The position numbers and the translations under genes are program-made. A model generated the notes under the pieces. That model saw only the letters and a program-made list of their open reading frames with translations. It had not been told where the DNA came from and did no database searches. From VBDM01 sp964430565 (lineage in GTDB: Bacteria; Pseudomonadota; Gammaproteobacteria; Burkholderiales; SG8-39): a stretch of 64,000 nt of DNA. Location of the stretch: assembly GCA_964430565.1 (NCBI GenBank), contig CAYSFD010000044.1:62001-126000 (forward strand), read 5' to 3'. Positions 33,947 to 42,652 of this stretch are shown here, piece by piece (position 1 is the stretch's first letter; every line of letters starts with the position of its first letter).

Positions 33947-36900
33947 ATGACAACGCAACGCAAATCCAAATCCAGGGCCCCCTCGGGGGCCGTGCAAGCG
34001 AGCCGCCGGGAGCAGTTGGAGATCGAGCTCAGCGAGCAGCGCTTCCAGGCTACCTTCGACCTGGTCCCCGTTGGCATCTGGCACATCGATTCCGGAGGTC
34101 GAATTCTTCTTGCGAACCCCCGCGTGGGACAGATCCTGGGTTACGCATCCGACGAACTGATCGGCCGCGACATCAAGGAGTTCTGGTTTCCGGAGGACGA
34201 ACAGGCGACCCGGGAGTTATGGACGCTTCGCGAGAAGCTCTACGCCGGGGAAATGCAACGCATTTCCACCGAGAGGCGCTACCGCCATAAGAATGGGTCA
34301 GCCGTTCTGGTCGTCATAACGATCGCGCTGCAGCGCGATGCAGAAGGCAAGGCCTTGTACGACATCACGGCGATGGAGGACATCACCGCGCGCAAGCGCG
34401 GTGAGAGGATGCGAAACCTGGAGCACTCGGTGACGCGCTGTCTGTCCGAGGCGCACGGCACTTCGGGGATCCTCGAAGCCGTGATTCGCGTCGTATGCGA
34501 ATCGGAAGACTGGGATAGCGGCGGGTACCACCGATGGAACGGCGAGGCCGGCGAGCTGCAATTCGGCGGCGCCTGGGGCATTCCCACCCCCGCAGTTCAG
34601 GAATTCATCGACAAGTGGCGCAAGATCGTTTTCCGACCCGGGGAGGGCCTGGTCGGGCGCGTATGGCAGATGGGCGAGCCGCTTTGGGTCCCCGATATCA
34701 CCCGGGAGGCGCGCGCGCTGGGAGTGTCGCCCAGGCTCGATCTGGGAACCCGCGGCCTTTTCCTCTTTCCGGTTTCCGCGGAGGGGAAAGCGATCGGAGT
34801 CTTGGCTTTCTCCAGCGGCGAAATCCGGCAACCGGATGAGCAGCTGCTCGGCGCGGCGCGCGTCATCGGGGGCCAGATCGGCCAGTTTCTGATGCGCGCT
34901 CGCGCCGAGGAAGCGGTACGCAAAAGCGAAGAACGATTCCGCAGCCTGACCCAGCTTTCCTCGAATATCTACTGGGAGCAGGACGACCAGTACCGTTTCA
35001 CTTCCTTTTCCGGCAGCGGCCCGAAGCGGCTTCTCGAGGGACTTCCCCTCACCATCGGAACGAGGCGCTGGGAGCAACGTTATATCAATATGACCTCCGA
35101 GGACTGGGCAGCGCATATCGCGCTGTTGGTTGCACGCCAGCCGTTTCACGACCTGGAGTTATGCAGAGCGGAAGAATTCGGCAGGAAAGTCTGGTCGAGC
35201 GTGAGCGGCGAGCCGGTGTTCGACGCAGCCGGCGCCTTCAGGGGCTATTGGGGAGTGGGCAAGGACATCACGGCGCGCAAACGCGTCGAGGAGCTGCGCG
35301 CGCTCGAGCACGCCGTGAACCGTTCCCTCGCCGACGCGGACAACGCGAAGGCGGCGGTGCAATCCGCGATCCGCGCCATCTGCGAGAGCGAAGGCTGGGA
35401 ATGCGGCCGCTATTTCCGCTGGGAAGAAAAGGCCGGGGTGCTGCGGTTTATCGATGCCTGGGGCATTCCGGATCCCACCATAGAGCGTTATATCGAGCAA
35501 TCGCGTGATCTTTCCTACACGCCAGGCTTGGGACTCGTCGGGAAGGTCTGGCAGTCGGGTCTTCCCATATGGGTTGCCGACGTCAGCCGCGACGCCCGCG
35601 TCGCGCAGGCGGCGCTTGCCCGCGACCCCGGCATTCGAGGCGCATTCGCCTTCCCGGTCGTTTCCGAAAGCGTGACGATCGGCGTGCTCGCTTTCAGCTC
35701 CCGCGAGATTCGCGAACCCGATGAGCGGCTCGTCGAAGCAATACGAATGATCGGCAGGCAGATCGGGCAATTGGTGCGCCGCAAGCAAGCAGAAGAAGAA
35801 CTGCGCCGCTTCCGCGCCGCCATGGACGCGTCGGCGGACCTGATCCTGCTGGTCGATCCCGTGACACTACGCTACATCGACGTCAATGACGCGGCCGTCC
35901 GAGCGCTCGGCTACACCCGGGACGAATTCCTGGCGATGGGTCCGCATGACGTTTTTTCCGTATCGCGCGAGGCCCTCAGCGAGCTCTACCAGCGCCTGAT
36001 CAAAGGCGATCAGACCTACGAAAAAGTGGAAGGCTGGTACCGGGGAAAGCACGGTTCTCGGTTCCTAGTCGAATCGTTCCCCCGCGCCTTGCCTTCCGCG
36101 GATGGTCACATCATCGTCGCCGTTGCTCGAGACATCACGGAGCAGCGCAAGCGCGAGGAAGAGCTGCGCCGCTTCCGGCTCGCTCTGGACAATTCGGCGG
36201 ACATGATCGTGCTCATCGATCGCGCCACGATGCGCTTCGTGGACGTAAACAGGACGGCGTGCAAGCTACTCGGCTACTCGAGAGAAGAACTGTTCGAGAT
36301 GGGCCCGCAGGACGTGCTGCCGGTCGGCCGGGAGGAGCTCGAGCGGTCCTACGACGGCTTGATCGCGACCCCATCCGCCAATACCGGCGTCCTTATGAGC
36401 GGAATGAAGTCCCATTACCGCTGCAAGGACGGGTCTTTGCTCCCATTCGAATCGACGCGACGCGTGCTGCGCTCGGGAGACAGCTACATCATCGCCGCCA
36501 TCTCGCGCGACATCCGTGAACGAGTCGCCGCCGAGGCGGCGCTCAAGGAAAGCAACGAGCGCTTCGACATCGCAGTGCGAGCCACCAGCGACATTATCTG
36601 GGACTTGGACCTCATCACCGAATCGCTGTGGTGGAACGAGAACTTCACCAAGGTATTCGGATACCCGCGCGAGAGCGTCAATCGGACCGTGAAGTCCTGG
36701 TACGACGCAACCCATCCGGATGACCGGGATCGTGTGGAGGCGGGCATGCGCCGGCTGATCGAGTCGGGCGGGGAGAGCTGGGGCGACGAGTACCGATTCC
36801 GCCGCGCCGACGGCAGCTACGCTGAGGTGCTGGACCGGGGGCACGTGATCCGCGACAGCGCCGGGAAGGCGGTGCGCATGATCGGCGCTATGGAGGACGT

Positions 36901-38773
36901 AACCTCGCGCAAGCAAGCCGAGGAAAAAATGCGCAGCCAGGCGCTGCGGCAGCGCCTGATCGCGGAATTTGGACAACAGGTCCTTGCGAGCACCGATCTG
37001 GCCGACGTGCTCAACCGTGCCGTCGAGCTTGTCTCGAAGACGCTGAAGTCCGACTACTGCAGCCTGTTCGAGCTTGATCACGACGGCAAGAATCTGGTGT
37101 TCAAGGCAGCCGTTGGCTGGCCGGCGGAATGGATCGGGCGCCGCACGGTGCCCGTCCGCCCCGGGACCCGCGCGGAGCTCGTTCTCTCGCGCCACGAGCC
37201 GCTTATCGTCGAGGACTACAACCAGGAAGCGGGTTACTCTACTTCGGATTTCCTGATGGAGTTCGGGGTACGCAGCGGCATCGTGGTGCCCCTATTCGGA
37301 ACCACGGGAACTTTCGGTATGCTCAGCGCGCATGCTCTGCAGCCGCGGCGCTTCACCGAAGACGAGGTGAACTTCCTGCGCAACGTCGCCAATATCCTGG
37401 CGGTGGCGATCGAGCGCAAGAAGGCCGAGGAGCAGCTCGCGTACCTCGCGCAATTCGACTCGCTCACCAGTCTGCCCAACCGGCACCTGTTCCACGACCG
37501 GCTGGCTCAAACCATGGCCCAGGCTAAGCGCAACGGACGTCCCATGGCGGTGCTCTTCATCGATCTCGACCGATTCAAGCTGGTGAACGACACGCTGGGG
37601 CACGGTGCGGGCGACGAGCTGCTCAAGGAGGCGGCGGGGCGGCTCGCGCAGTGCGTGCGCAGCGGCGACACGGTGGGACGATTCGGGGGCGACGAATTCG
37701 GCGCGGTTCTCGCGGATCTTGGCAAGCCGGGGGACGCGAGCATCGTCGCCCAGAAGATCATCGACGCTATGGGGCGCCCGTTCAACCTCGACGGGCACGA
37801 GACCTACGTCAGCGCGAGCATCGGGATCACTCTGTTTCCGGCGGACAGCGACGAACCCGCCGCTCTAGTCGTGAATGCGGACGTCGCGATGTACCGGGCG
37901 AAGGAGCAGGGCCGCGGCAACTACCAATACTTCACGCGCGAGATGAACGAGCGTGCGACGGAGCGCGTGCAGTTGGAGGCCGCACTGCGCCGTGCGATCG
38001 AGCGCAAGGAATTCCTTTTGTATTACCAGCCCAAGGTCGACCTGAAAAGCGGGGCGATCTGCGGCCTGGAGGCGCTGCTGCGCTGGCGGCATCCGGACAA
38101 AGGCATGGTATCCCCGGTCGAATTCATCCCGGTGCTCGAAGACACTGGCTTGATCGTGCGCGTCGGCGAGTGGGTCATATGGGAAGCCTGCGCGCAGATC
38201 AAGATGTGGCAAAAAGCCGGTCTTCCCGATTTGCCTGTCGCGATCAACCTGTCCGCGCGCCAGTTCCAGCAGAAAGAACTGGAGCCGACCGTGCGCAGCA
38301 TCTGGAGTCAAGCAGGGGTCGATCCCTCGCTGATCCAGTTCGAACTCACCGAGTCGATGCTGATGAAGGATCCAGAAGCCGCCGCGCGCACCCTGCGCGG
38401 GCTGAAGGAGTCGGGGGTCAAGCTCTCGGTGGATGATTTCGGCACAGGCTATTCGAGCCTTGCGTACCTGAAACGCTTCCCGATCGACTCGCTCAAGATC
38501 GACCGCGCGTTCATCCGCGACATCACCACCGACCCGGAGAACGCGGCAATCACGCTCGCGATCATCGGGCTTGCGCGCAGCTTGAAGCTGAAGGTCGTCG
38601 CCGAGGGTGTGGAGACCGAGGATCAGCTCGAGTTCCTCATCGCACACGCCTGCGACGAGATGCAGGGCTACTATTTCGCCAAGCCGGTCGCACCTGCGGA
38701 AATGGAGGCCATGCTGCGCGAGGACCGGCGGCTCAAACGTGGCCGAGCCGCCCTCGGTGCGATGCAGACCTGA
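33947..38773 (+). CDS. Very large PAS/GAF-GGDEF-EAL protein
   Basis: 1608 residues. Approximate order: PAS 30-150, GAF 159-325, PAS 328-445, GAF 453-615, PAS 622-740, PAS 743-865, PAS 868-990, GAF 1002-1160, GGDEF 1165-1325, EAL 1340-1590. GGDEF carries GRFGGDEFG and the RSGD inhibitory site. EAL carries EALLRW, NLSARQF, ELTESML, DDFGTGYSS and AEGVET, all apparently intact. No membrane segment or HTH is seen. The GGDEF-EAL half is nearly the same, over long blocks, as those of the genes at 29588 and 39055. The N-terminal PAS and start region closely match the gene at 39055. Confidence 0.92.
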   Translation: MTTQRKSKSRAPSGAVQASRREQLEIELSEQRFQATFDLVPVGIWHIDSGGRILLANPRVGQILGYASDELIGRDIKEFWFPEDEQATRELWTLREKLYAGEMQRISTERRYRHKNGSAVLVVITIALQRDAEGKALYDITAMEDITARKRGERMRNLEHSVTRCLSEAHGTSGILEAVIRVVCESEDWDSGGYHRWNGEAGELQFGGAWGIPTPAVQEFIDKWRKIVFRPGEGLVGRVWQMGEPLWVPDITREARALGVSPRLDLGTRGLFLFPVSAEGKAIGVLAFSSGEIRQPDEQLLGAARVIGGQIGQFLMRARAEEAVRKSEERFRSLTQLSSNIYWEQDDQYRFTSFSGSGPKRLLEGLPLTIGTRRWEQRYINMTSEDWAAHIALLVARQPFHDLELCRAEEFGRKVWSSVSGEPVFDAAGAFRGYWGVGKDITARKRVEELRALEHAVNRSLADADNAKAAVQSAIRAICESEGWECGRYFRWEEKAGVLRFIDAWGIPDPTIERYIEQSRDLSYTPGLGLVGKVWQSGLPIWVADVSRDARVAQAALARDPGIRGAFAFPVVSESVTIGVLAFSSREIREPDERLVEAIRMIGRQIGQLVRRKQAEEELRRFRAAMDASADLILLVDPVTLRYIDVNDAAVRALGYTRDEFLAMGPHDVFSVSREALSELYQRLIKGDQTYEKVEGWYRGKHGSRFLVESFPRALPSADGHIIVAVARDITEQRKREEELRRFRLALDNSADMIVLIDRATMRFVDVNRTACKLLGYSREELFEMGPQDVLPVGREELERSYDGLIATPSANTGVLMSGMKSHYRCKDGSLLPFESTRRVLRSGDSYIIAAISRDIRERVAAEAALKESNERFDIAVRATSDIIWDLDLITESLWWNENFTKVFGYPRESVNRTVKSWYDATHPDDRDRVEAGMRRLIESGGESWGDEYRFRRADGSYAEVLDRGHVIRDSAGKAVRMIGAMEDVTSRKQAEEKMRSQALRQRLIAEFGQQVLASTDLADVLNRAVELVSKTLKSDYCSLFELDHDGKNLVFKAAVGWPAEWIGRRTVPVRPGTRAELVLSRHEPLIVEDYNQEAGYSTSDFLMEFGVRSGIVVPLFGTTGTFGMLSAHALQPRRFTEDEVNFLRNVANILAVAIERKKAEEQLAYLAQFDSLTSLPNRHLFHDRLAQTMAQAKRNGRPMAVLFIDLDRFKLVNDTLGHGAGDELLKEAAGRLAQCVRSGDTVGRFGGDEFGAVLADLGKPGDASIVAQKIIDAMGRPFNLDGHETYVSASIGITLFPADSDEPAALVVNADVAMYRAKEQGRGNYQYFTREMNERATERVQLEAALRRAIERKEFLLYYQPKVDLKSGAICGLEALLRWRHPDKGMVSPVEFIPVLEDTGLIVRVGEWVIWEACAQIKMWQKAGLPDLPVAINLSARQFQQKELEPTVRSIWSQAGVDPSLIQFELTESMLMKDPEAAARTLRGLKESGVKLSVDDFGTGYSSLAYLKRFPIDSLKIDRAFIRDITTDPENAAITLAIIGLARSLKLKVVAEGVETEDQLEFLIAHACDEMQGYYFAKPVAPAEMEAMLREDRRLKRGRAALGAMQT

Positions 38774-38794
38774 CCCCTGGAGTACCGAACTGAC

Positions 38795-39054
38795 ATGCGC
38801 GGAACGATCCACTCCAAACGCAATCTGAGGCGCTATCGCCGACGCGAGAACTCCGTACGCGAGCCCAATCACTTCCCGAATTCTGGGCCTCGAGAGTGCC
38901 GAATTCCTCGGACGAAGCGCGCTTGGTTCTATCCACTCGAACGATCGCCTAATGGTGCGGGCCAAGTTGGCTGGGCGGCAGGGCGATCTGCGGCCTGGCG
39001 GCGCTGCTGCGCTGAAAATCCTAGGATGGCAAACGCTGAAGGCCTTGGAGCCCG
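38795..39054 (+). pseudogene. Fragments of a further GGDEF-EAL paralogue
   Basis: The DNA at 38795 reads ATGCGCGGAACGATCCACTC and goes on to match the early coding region at 29606 (MRGTI-SKRNL). Around 38980-39015 a short segment matches the DNA encoding CGLEALLRW of the EAL domain, ending in an in-frame-type TGA. Just before 39055 the spacer also matches the one before 33947 (GAAGGCC then GCCCGATGAC). The pieces are in paralogue order but very short, so most of a gene copy has been lost. Confidence 0.7.
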
Positions 39055-42000
39055 ATGACGACGCAACGCAAATCTAAACCCAAACCCAGAATACCCGCCG
39101 GGGAAGAGGTGCGAGTGCGCCGCCGGGCGGAGTCGGAGATCGAGGGCGGCGAGGAACGCTTCCATGCCACCTTCGACCTGGTCCCCGTCGGCATCAGTCA
39201 CATCGATCCCGAAGGTCGAATCCTTCTCGCAAACCCCAGCGTGGGACAGATCCTGGGTTACGCAAGCGAGGATCTGATCGGCCGCAATATCAAGGAATTC
39301 TCGTTTCCGGAGGACGAACGGGCGACCCAGGAGCTATGGATGCTTCGTGAGAAACTCCACGCCGGGGAAATGCAACGCATTTCCGCCGAGAGGCGCTACC
39401 GCCATAAGAACGGCTCGCCTGTCCTGGTAGCCGTAACGATCACGGTACAGCGCGATCGAGAAGGCAAGGTCTTGTACGACATCACGGTGATCGAGGACAT
39501 CAGCGCGCGCAAGCGCGCCGAGCAGTTGCAGGCGCTGGAGCACGCGGTAAACCGTTCCCTGGGCGATGCCGACAACGCCAGCTCGGCGGTGCGCGCCGCC
39601 ATCCACGCTATCTGCGAAACCGAAGGTTGGGAATGCGGCCGCTATTTTCGTTGGGACGAGAGAACCGGGGTGCTGCGGTTTAGCGACGCCTGGTGGGTTC
39701 CGGATTCCGATATCAAGCTGTATGTCGAAAGGTCCCGAGATCTTACTTACGCGCCTGGCGTGGGATTAGTGGGGAAAGTGTGGCAGGGGGGGAAGGCCAT
39801 ATGGGTGGCCGACATCAGCCGCGACGGTCGCATAGCGCAAGGCGCGCTCGCCCGTGAGCCCGGCATTCGCGGGGCGTTCGCCTTTCCCGTCATTTCCGAA
39901 GGGAAGACCATCGGCGTGCTCGCGTTCAGCAGCCGCGAAATTCGCGAACCCGAGGAGCGGCTGATCGAGGCCATAGAAGTGATTGGCAGCCAGATCGGCC
40001 AATTCGTGCGGCGCAAGCAGGCCGAGGAAGAGCTGCGCCGCTTTCGCGCCGCCATGGACGTGTCGGCGGATCTGATCCTGCTCGTCGATCCCGTCCAGTT
40101 GCGCTACATCGACGTCAATGACGCGGCGTGCCGGACACTGGGCTACTCGCGCGAGGAATTCCTGGCGATGGGGCCGCACGACGTATTTTCCATATCCCGC
40201 GAGGGTCTCAGCGAACTCTACCAGCGCCTGATCAAAGGCGACCAAAGCGACGAAAAAATAGAAGGCTGGTATCGGCGCAAGGACGGTACTCGGCTCGCGG
40301 TCGAATCATTCCGCCGCGCGGTGCACTCCCCGGACGGCGACATCATCGTTGCCGTTGCCCGAGACATCACGGAGCAGCGCAAACGCGAGGAAGATCTGCG
40401 CCGCTTCAGGCTCGCCATGGATAACTCCGCGGATATGGTCGTCCTGATCGATCGCGCGACCATGCGCTTCGTGGACGTGAACAGAACGATATGCAGATTG
40501 CTGGGCTATTCGAGGGAAGAACTGCTCCAGATGGGCCCGCAGGACGTGCTTCCAGTAAGCCGAAAGGAACTCGAGAAGGCCTACGACTCCTTGATTGCGA
40601 CGCCCTCCGTCAAGACCGGTGTCTTGAGCAGCGGCATGAGGAGCCACTATCGCTGCAAGGACGGGACTTTACTCCCCTTCGAATCGACGCGGCGCGCGCT
40701 GCGCTCGGGAGACACCCACATTATCGCCGCCGTCTCGCGAGACATCCGCGAGCGGATCGCCTCAGAAGCGGCGCTCAAGGAAAGCGAGGAAAAGATGCGC
40801 AATCAAGCGCTGCGGCAGCGCCTGATCGCGGAGTTCGGCCAGCACGTGCTTGCGAGCAGCGATCTTACCGACGTGCAAAAGCGGGCGGTCGAGCTGGTTT
40901 CGGCGACGCTCAAGGAGGAGTACTGCGACATCCTCGAATGCGCTCCGGACCGACGGCGCCTGGTGTACAAGGCGGCGGTCGGCTGGCCGAAGGACTGGAT
41001 CGGTCAGCGCACAGTCGAGCTCGTGCCGGGCGACAACCTCGAGCATGTGCTGTCAAGCCGCGAGCCTGTATTTATCGAGGACCTGCAGACTGAGAAGCGG
41101 TTCTCGCGTTCGCCACTGGTCGAGCTCGGGATTCGAAGCACCGTGCGGGCGCCCATACTCGGAACCAAGGAAGCCTTCGGAGTGCTCGGCGTGTATTCGA
41201 CGCGACTGCGGCGTTTCACCGAAGAAGAAGTAAATTTTCTTCGGAACGTGGCGAACATTCTGGCCGTGGCGATCGAACGCAAGAATGTCGAGGTGCACTT
41301 GGCGCGCCTCGCGCAGTTCGACGGTCTTACGGGATTGCCCAACCGTCACCTGTTCCAAGACCGGCTGCTGCAGGCCATGGCTCAGGCCAAGCGCAGCAAA
41401 CGGCCCATGGCGGTGCTGTTTATCGATCTCGACCGCTTCAAGTTGGTGAACGACACGCTCGGCCACGCCGCCGGAGACAAGCTCCTCAAGGAAGCGGCGA
41501 TGCGGCTTACCCAGTGCATTCGCAGCGGCGACACCGCGGGCCGCTTCGGCGGGGATGAGTTTGGCGCCGTCCTGTCGAATCTCGGCGATGCGGGCGACGC
41601 GAGCATCGTGGCGCAGAAGATCATCGACGCCTTGGGCCGGCCGTTCGATCTGGACGGCCACGAAACCTACGTCAGCGCAAGCGTCGGCATCACGCTATTC
41701 CCGAGTGACAGCGAGGAGGCGGGCGCGCTGATCATGAACGCGGATACCGCCATGTTTCGCGCGAAGGAACAGGGCCGCAATAACTACCAGTTCTTCACCC
41801 GCGAGATGAACGAGCGCGCGCGCGAACGCCTGCGCACCGATGCGGAGCTGCGCCGCGCGATCGAACGCAGGGAGTTCCTGCTGCATTATCAGCCCAAGGT
41901 CGACCTGAAGAGTGGTGCGATCTGCGGCGTGGAGGCGCTGCTGCGCTGGAAGCATCCAGAGAGAGGTACCGTGTCGCCGGCCGAGTTCATCCCCGTGCTG

Positions 42001-42621
42001 GAAGATTCGGGCCTCATCGTGCCGGTGGGCGAGTGGGTGATGCGCGAGGTGTGCGAGCAGATCCTGGCCTGGAAGAAAGCCGGGCTCGCCGTGCCGCCCG
42101 TGTCGATAAATCTGTCTGCGCGCCAATTCCAGCAAAAAGACCTGGAGCAGACCGTGCGGCGCATCCTAGAGGACACGGGTGTCGATCCCTCGCTGGTGGA
42201 GTTCGAGCTCACGGAAACGCTGGTGATGAAGGAGCCCGAAACGGCCGCGCGCACCCTGCGCGGGCTGAAAGAATCGGGGGTGAAGATCTCGGTGGACGAT
42301 TTCGGCACCGGCCACTCGAGTCTCGCGTACCTGAAGCGCTTCCCCATCGACGCGCTCAAGATCGACCGCGCCTTTATCCGCGACGTTACGACCAACCCGG
42401 AGGACGCGGCGATTACGCTCGCGATCATCGGGCTCGCGCACAGCCTGAAGCTGAACGTCGTCGCCGAGGGCGTGGAAACCGAGGGGCAGGTGAGTTTCCT
42501 TTCCCGGCACGGCTGCGAGGAAATGCAGGGTTTCTACTTCTCCAAACCCGTAACAGCTTCCGAATGCGAGGCCATGCTGCGCGAGGGGCGACGGCTCAAG
42601 CGTTCGGGGGTTCTGGCATAG
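39055..42621 (+). CDS. PAS/GAF-GGDEF-EAL protein
   Basis: 1188 residues. Approximate order: PAS 33-150, GAF 160-325, PAS 328-445, PAS 450-575, GAF 585-740, GGDEF 750-910, EAL 930-1180. The cyclase motif GRFGGDEFG and inhibitory RSGD are present, as are EALLRW, NLSARQF, ELTETLV, DDFGTGHSS and AEGVET. DDFGTGHSS has His where the two paralogues have Tyr. Compared with the 1608-residue protein it lacks one PAS-GAF pair and the PAS_3-like unit before the last GAF. It looks like a module-deleted sister. No transmembrane region. Confidence 0.92.
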   Translation: MTTQRKSKPKPRIPAGEEVRVRRRAESEIEGGEERFHATFDLVPVGISHIDPEGRILLANPSVGQILGYASEDLIGRNIKEFSFPEDERATQELWMLREKLHAGEMQRISAERRYRHKNGSPVLVAVTITVQRDREGKVLYDITVIEDISARKRAEQLQALEHAVNRSLGDADNASSAVRAAIHAICETEGWECGRYFRWDERTGVLRFSDAWWVPDSDIKLYVERSRDLTYAPGVGLVGKVWQGGKAIWVADISRDGRIAQGALAREPGIRGAFAFPVISEGKTIGVLAFSSREIREPEERLIEAIEVIGSQIGQFVRRKQAEEELRRFRAAMDVSADLILLVDPVQLRYIDVNDAACRTLGYSREEFLAMGPHDVFSISREGLSELYQRLIKGDQSDEKIEGWYRRKDGTRLAVESFRRAVHSPDGDIIVAVARDITEQRKREEDLRRFRLAMDNSADMVVLIDRATMRFVDVNRTICRLLGYSREELLQMGPQDVLPVSRKELEKAYDSLIATPSVKTGVLSSGMRSHYRCKDGTLLPFESTRRALRSGDTHIIAAVSRDIRERIASEAALKESEEKMRNQALRQRLIAEFGQHVLASSDLTDVQKRAVELVSATLKEEYCDILECAPDRRRLVYKAAVGWPKDWIGQRTVELVPGDNLEHVLSSREPVFIEDLQTEKRFSRSPLVELGIRSTVRAPILGTKEAFGVLGVYSTRLRRFTEEEVNFLRNVANILAVAIERKNVEVHLARLAQFDGLTGLPNRHLFQDRLLQAMAQAKRSKRPMAVLFIDLDRFKLVNDTLGHAAGDKLLKEAAMRLTQCIRSGDTAGRFGGDEFGAVLSNLGDAGDASIVAQKIIDALGRPFDLDGHETYVSASVGITLFPSDSEEAGALIMNADTAMFRAKEQGRNNYQFFTREMNERARERLRTDAELRRAIERREFLLHYQPKVDLKSGAICGVEALLRWKHPERGTVSPAEFIPVLEDSGLIVPVGEWVMREVCEQILAWKKAGLAVPPVSINLSARQFQQKDLEQTVRRILEDTGVDPSLVEFELTETLVMKEPETAARTLRGLKESGVKISVDDFGTGHSSLAYLKRFPIDALKIDRAFIRDVTTNPEDAAITLAIIGLAHSLKLNVVAEGVETEGQVSFLSRHGCEEMQGFYFSKPVTASECEAMLREGRRLKRSGVLA

Positions 42622-42652
42622 CGAGCGTCGCCCCGCGTTTTCCAATAACCTG

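Noticed and set aside
22577..42621. Repeated GAF/PAS sequence as a CRISPR or structural repeat array
   Set aside because: The repeats are in-frame protein modules hundreds of bases long with diverged sequence, not short identical repeats with spacers.
22451..42650. Signalling array as an integrated island using tRNA-Ala as attachment site
   Set aside because: No repeat of the tRNA 3' end was seen at the far side, and no integrase or transposase gene is present in the window.
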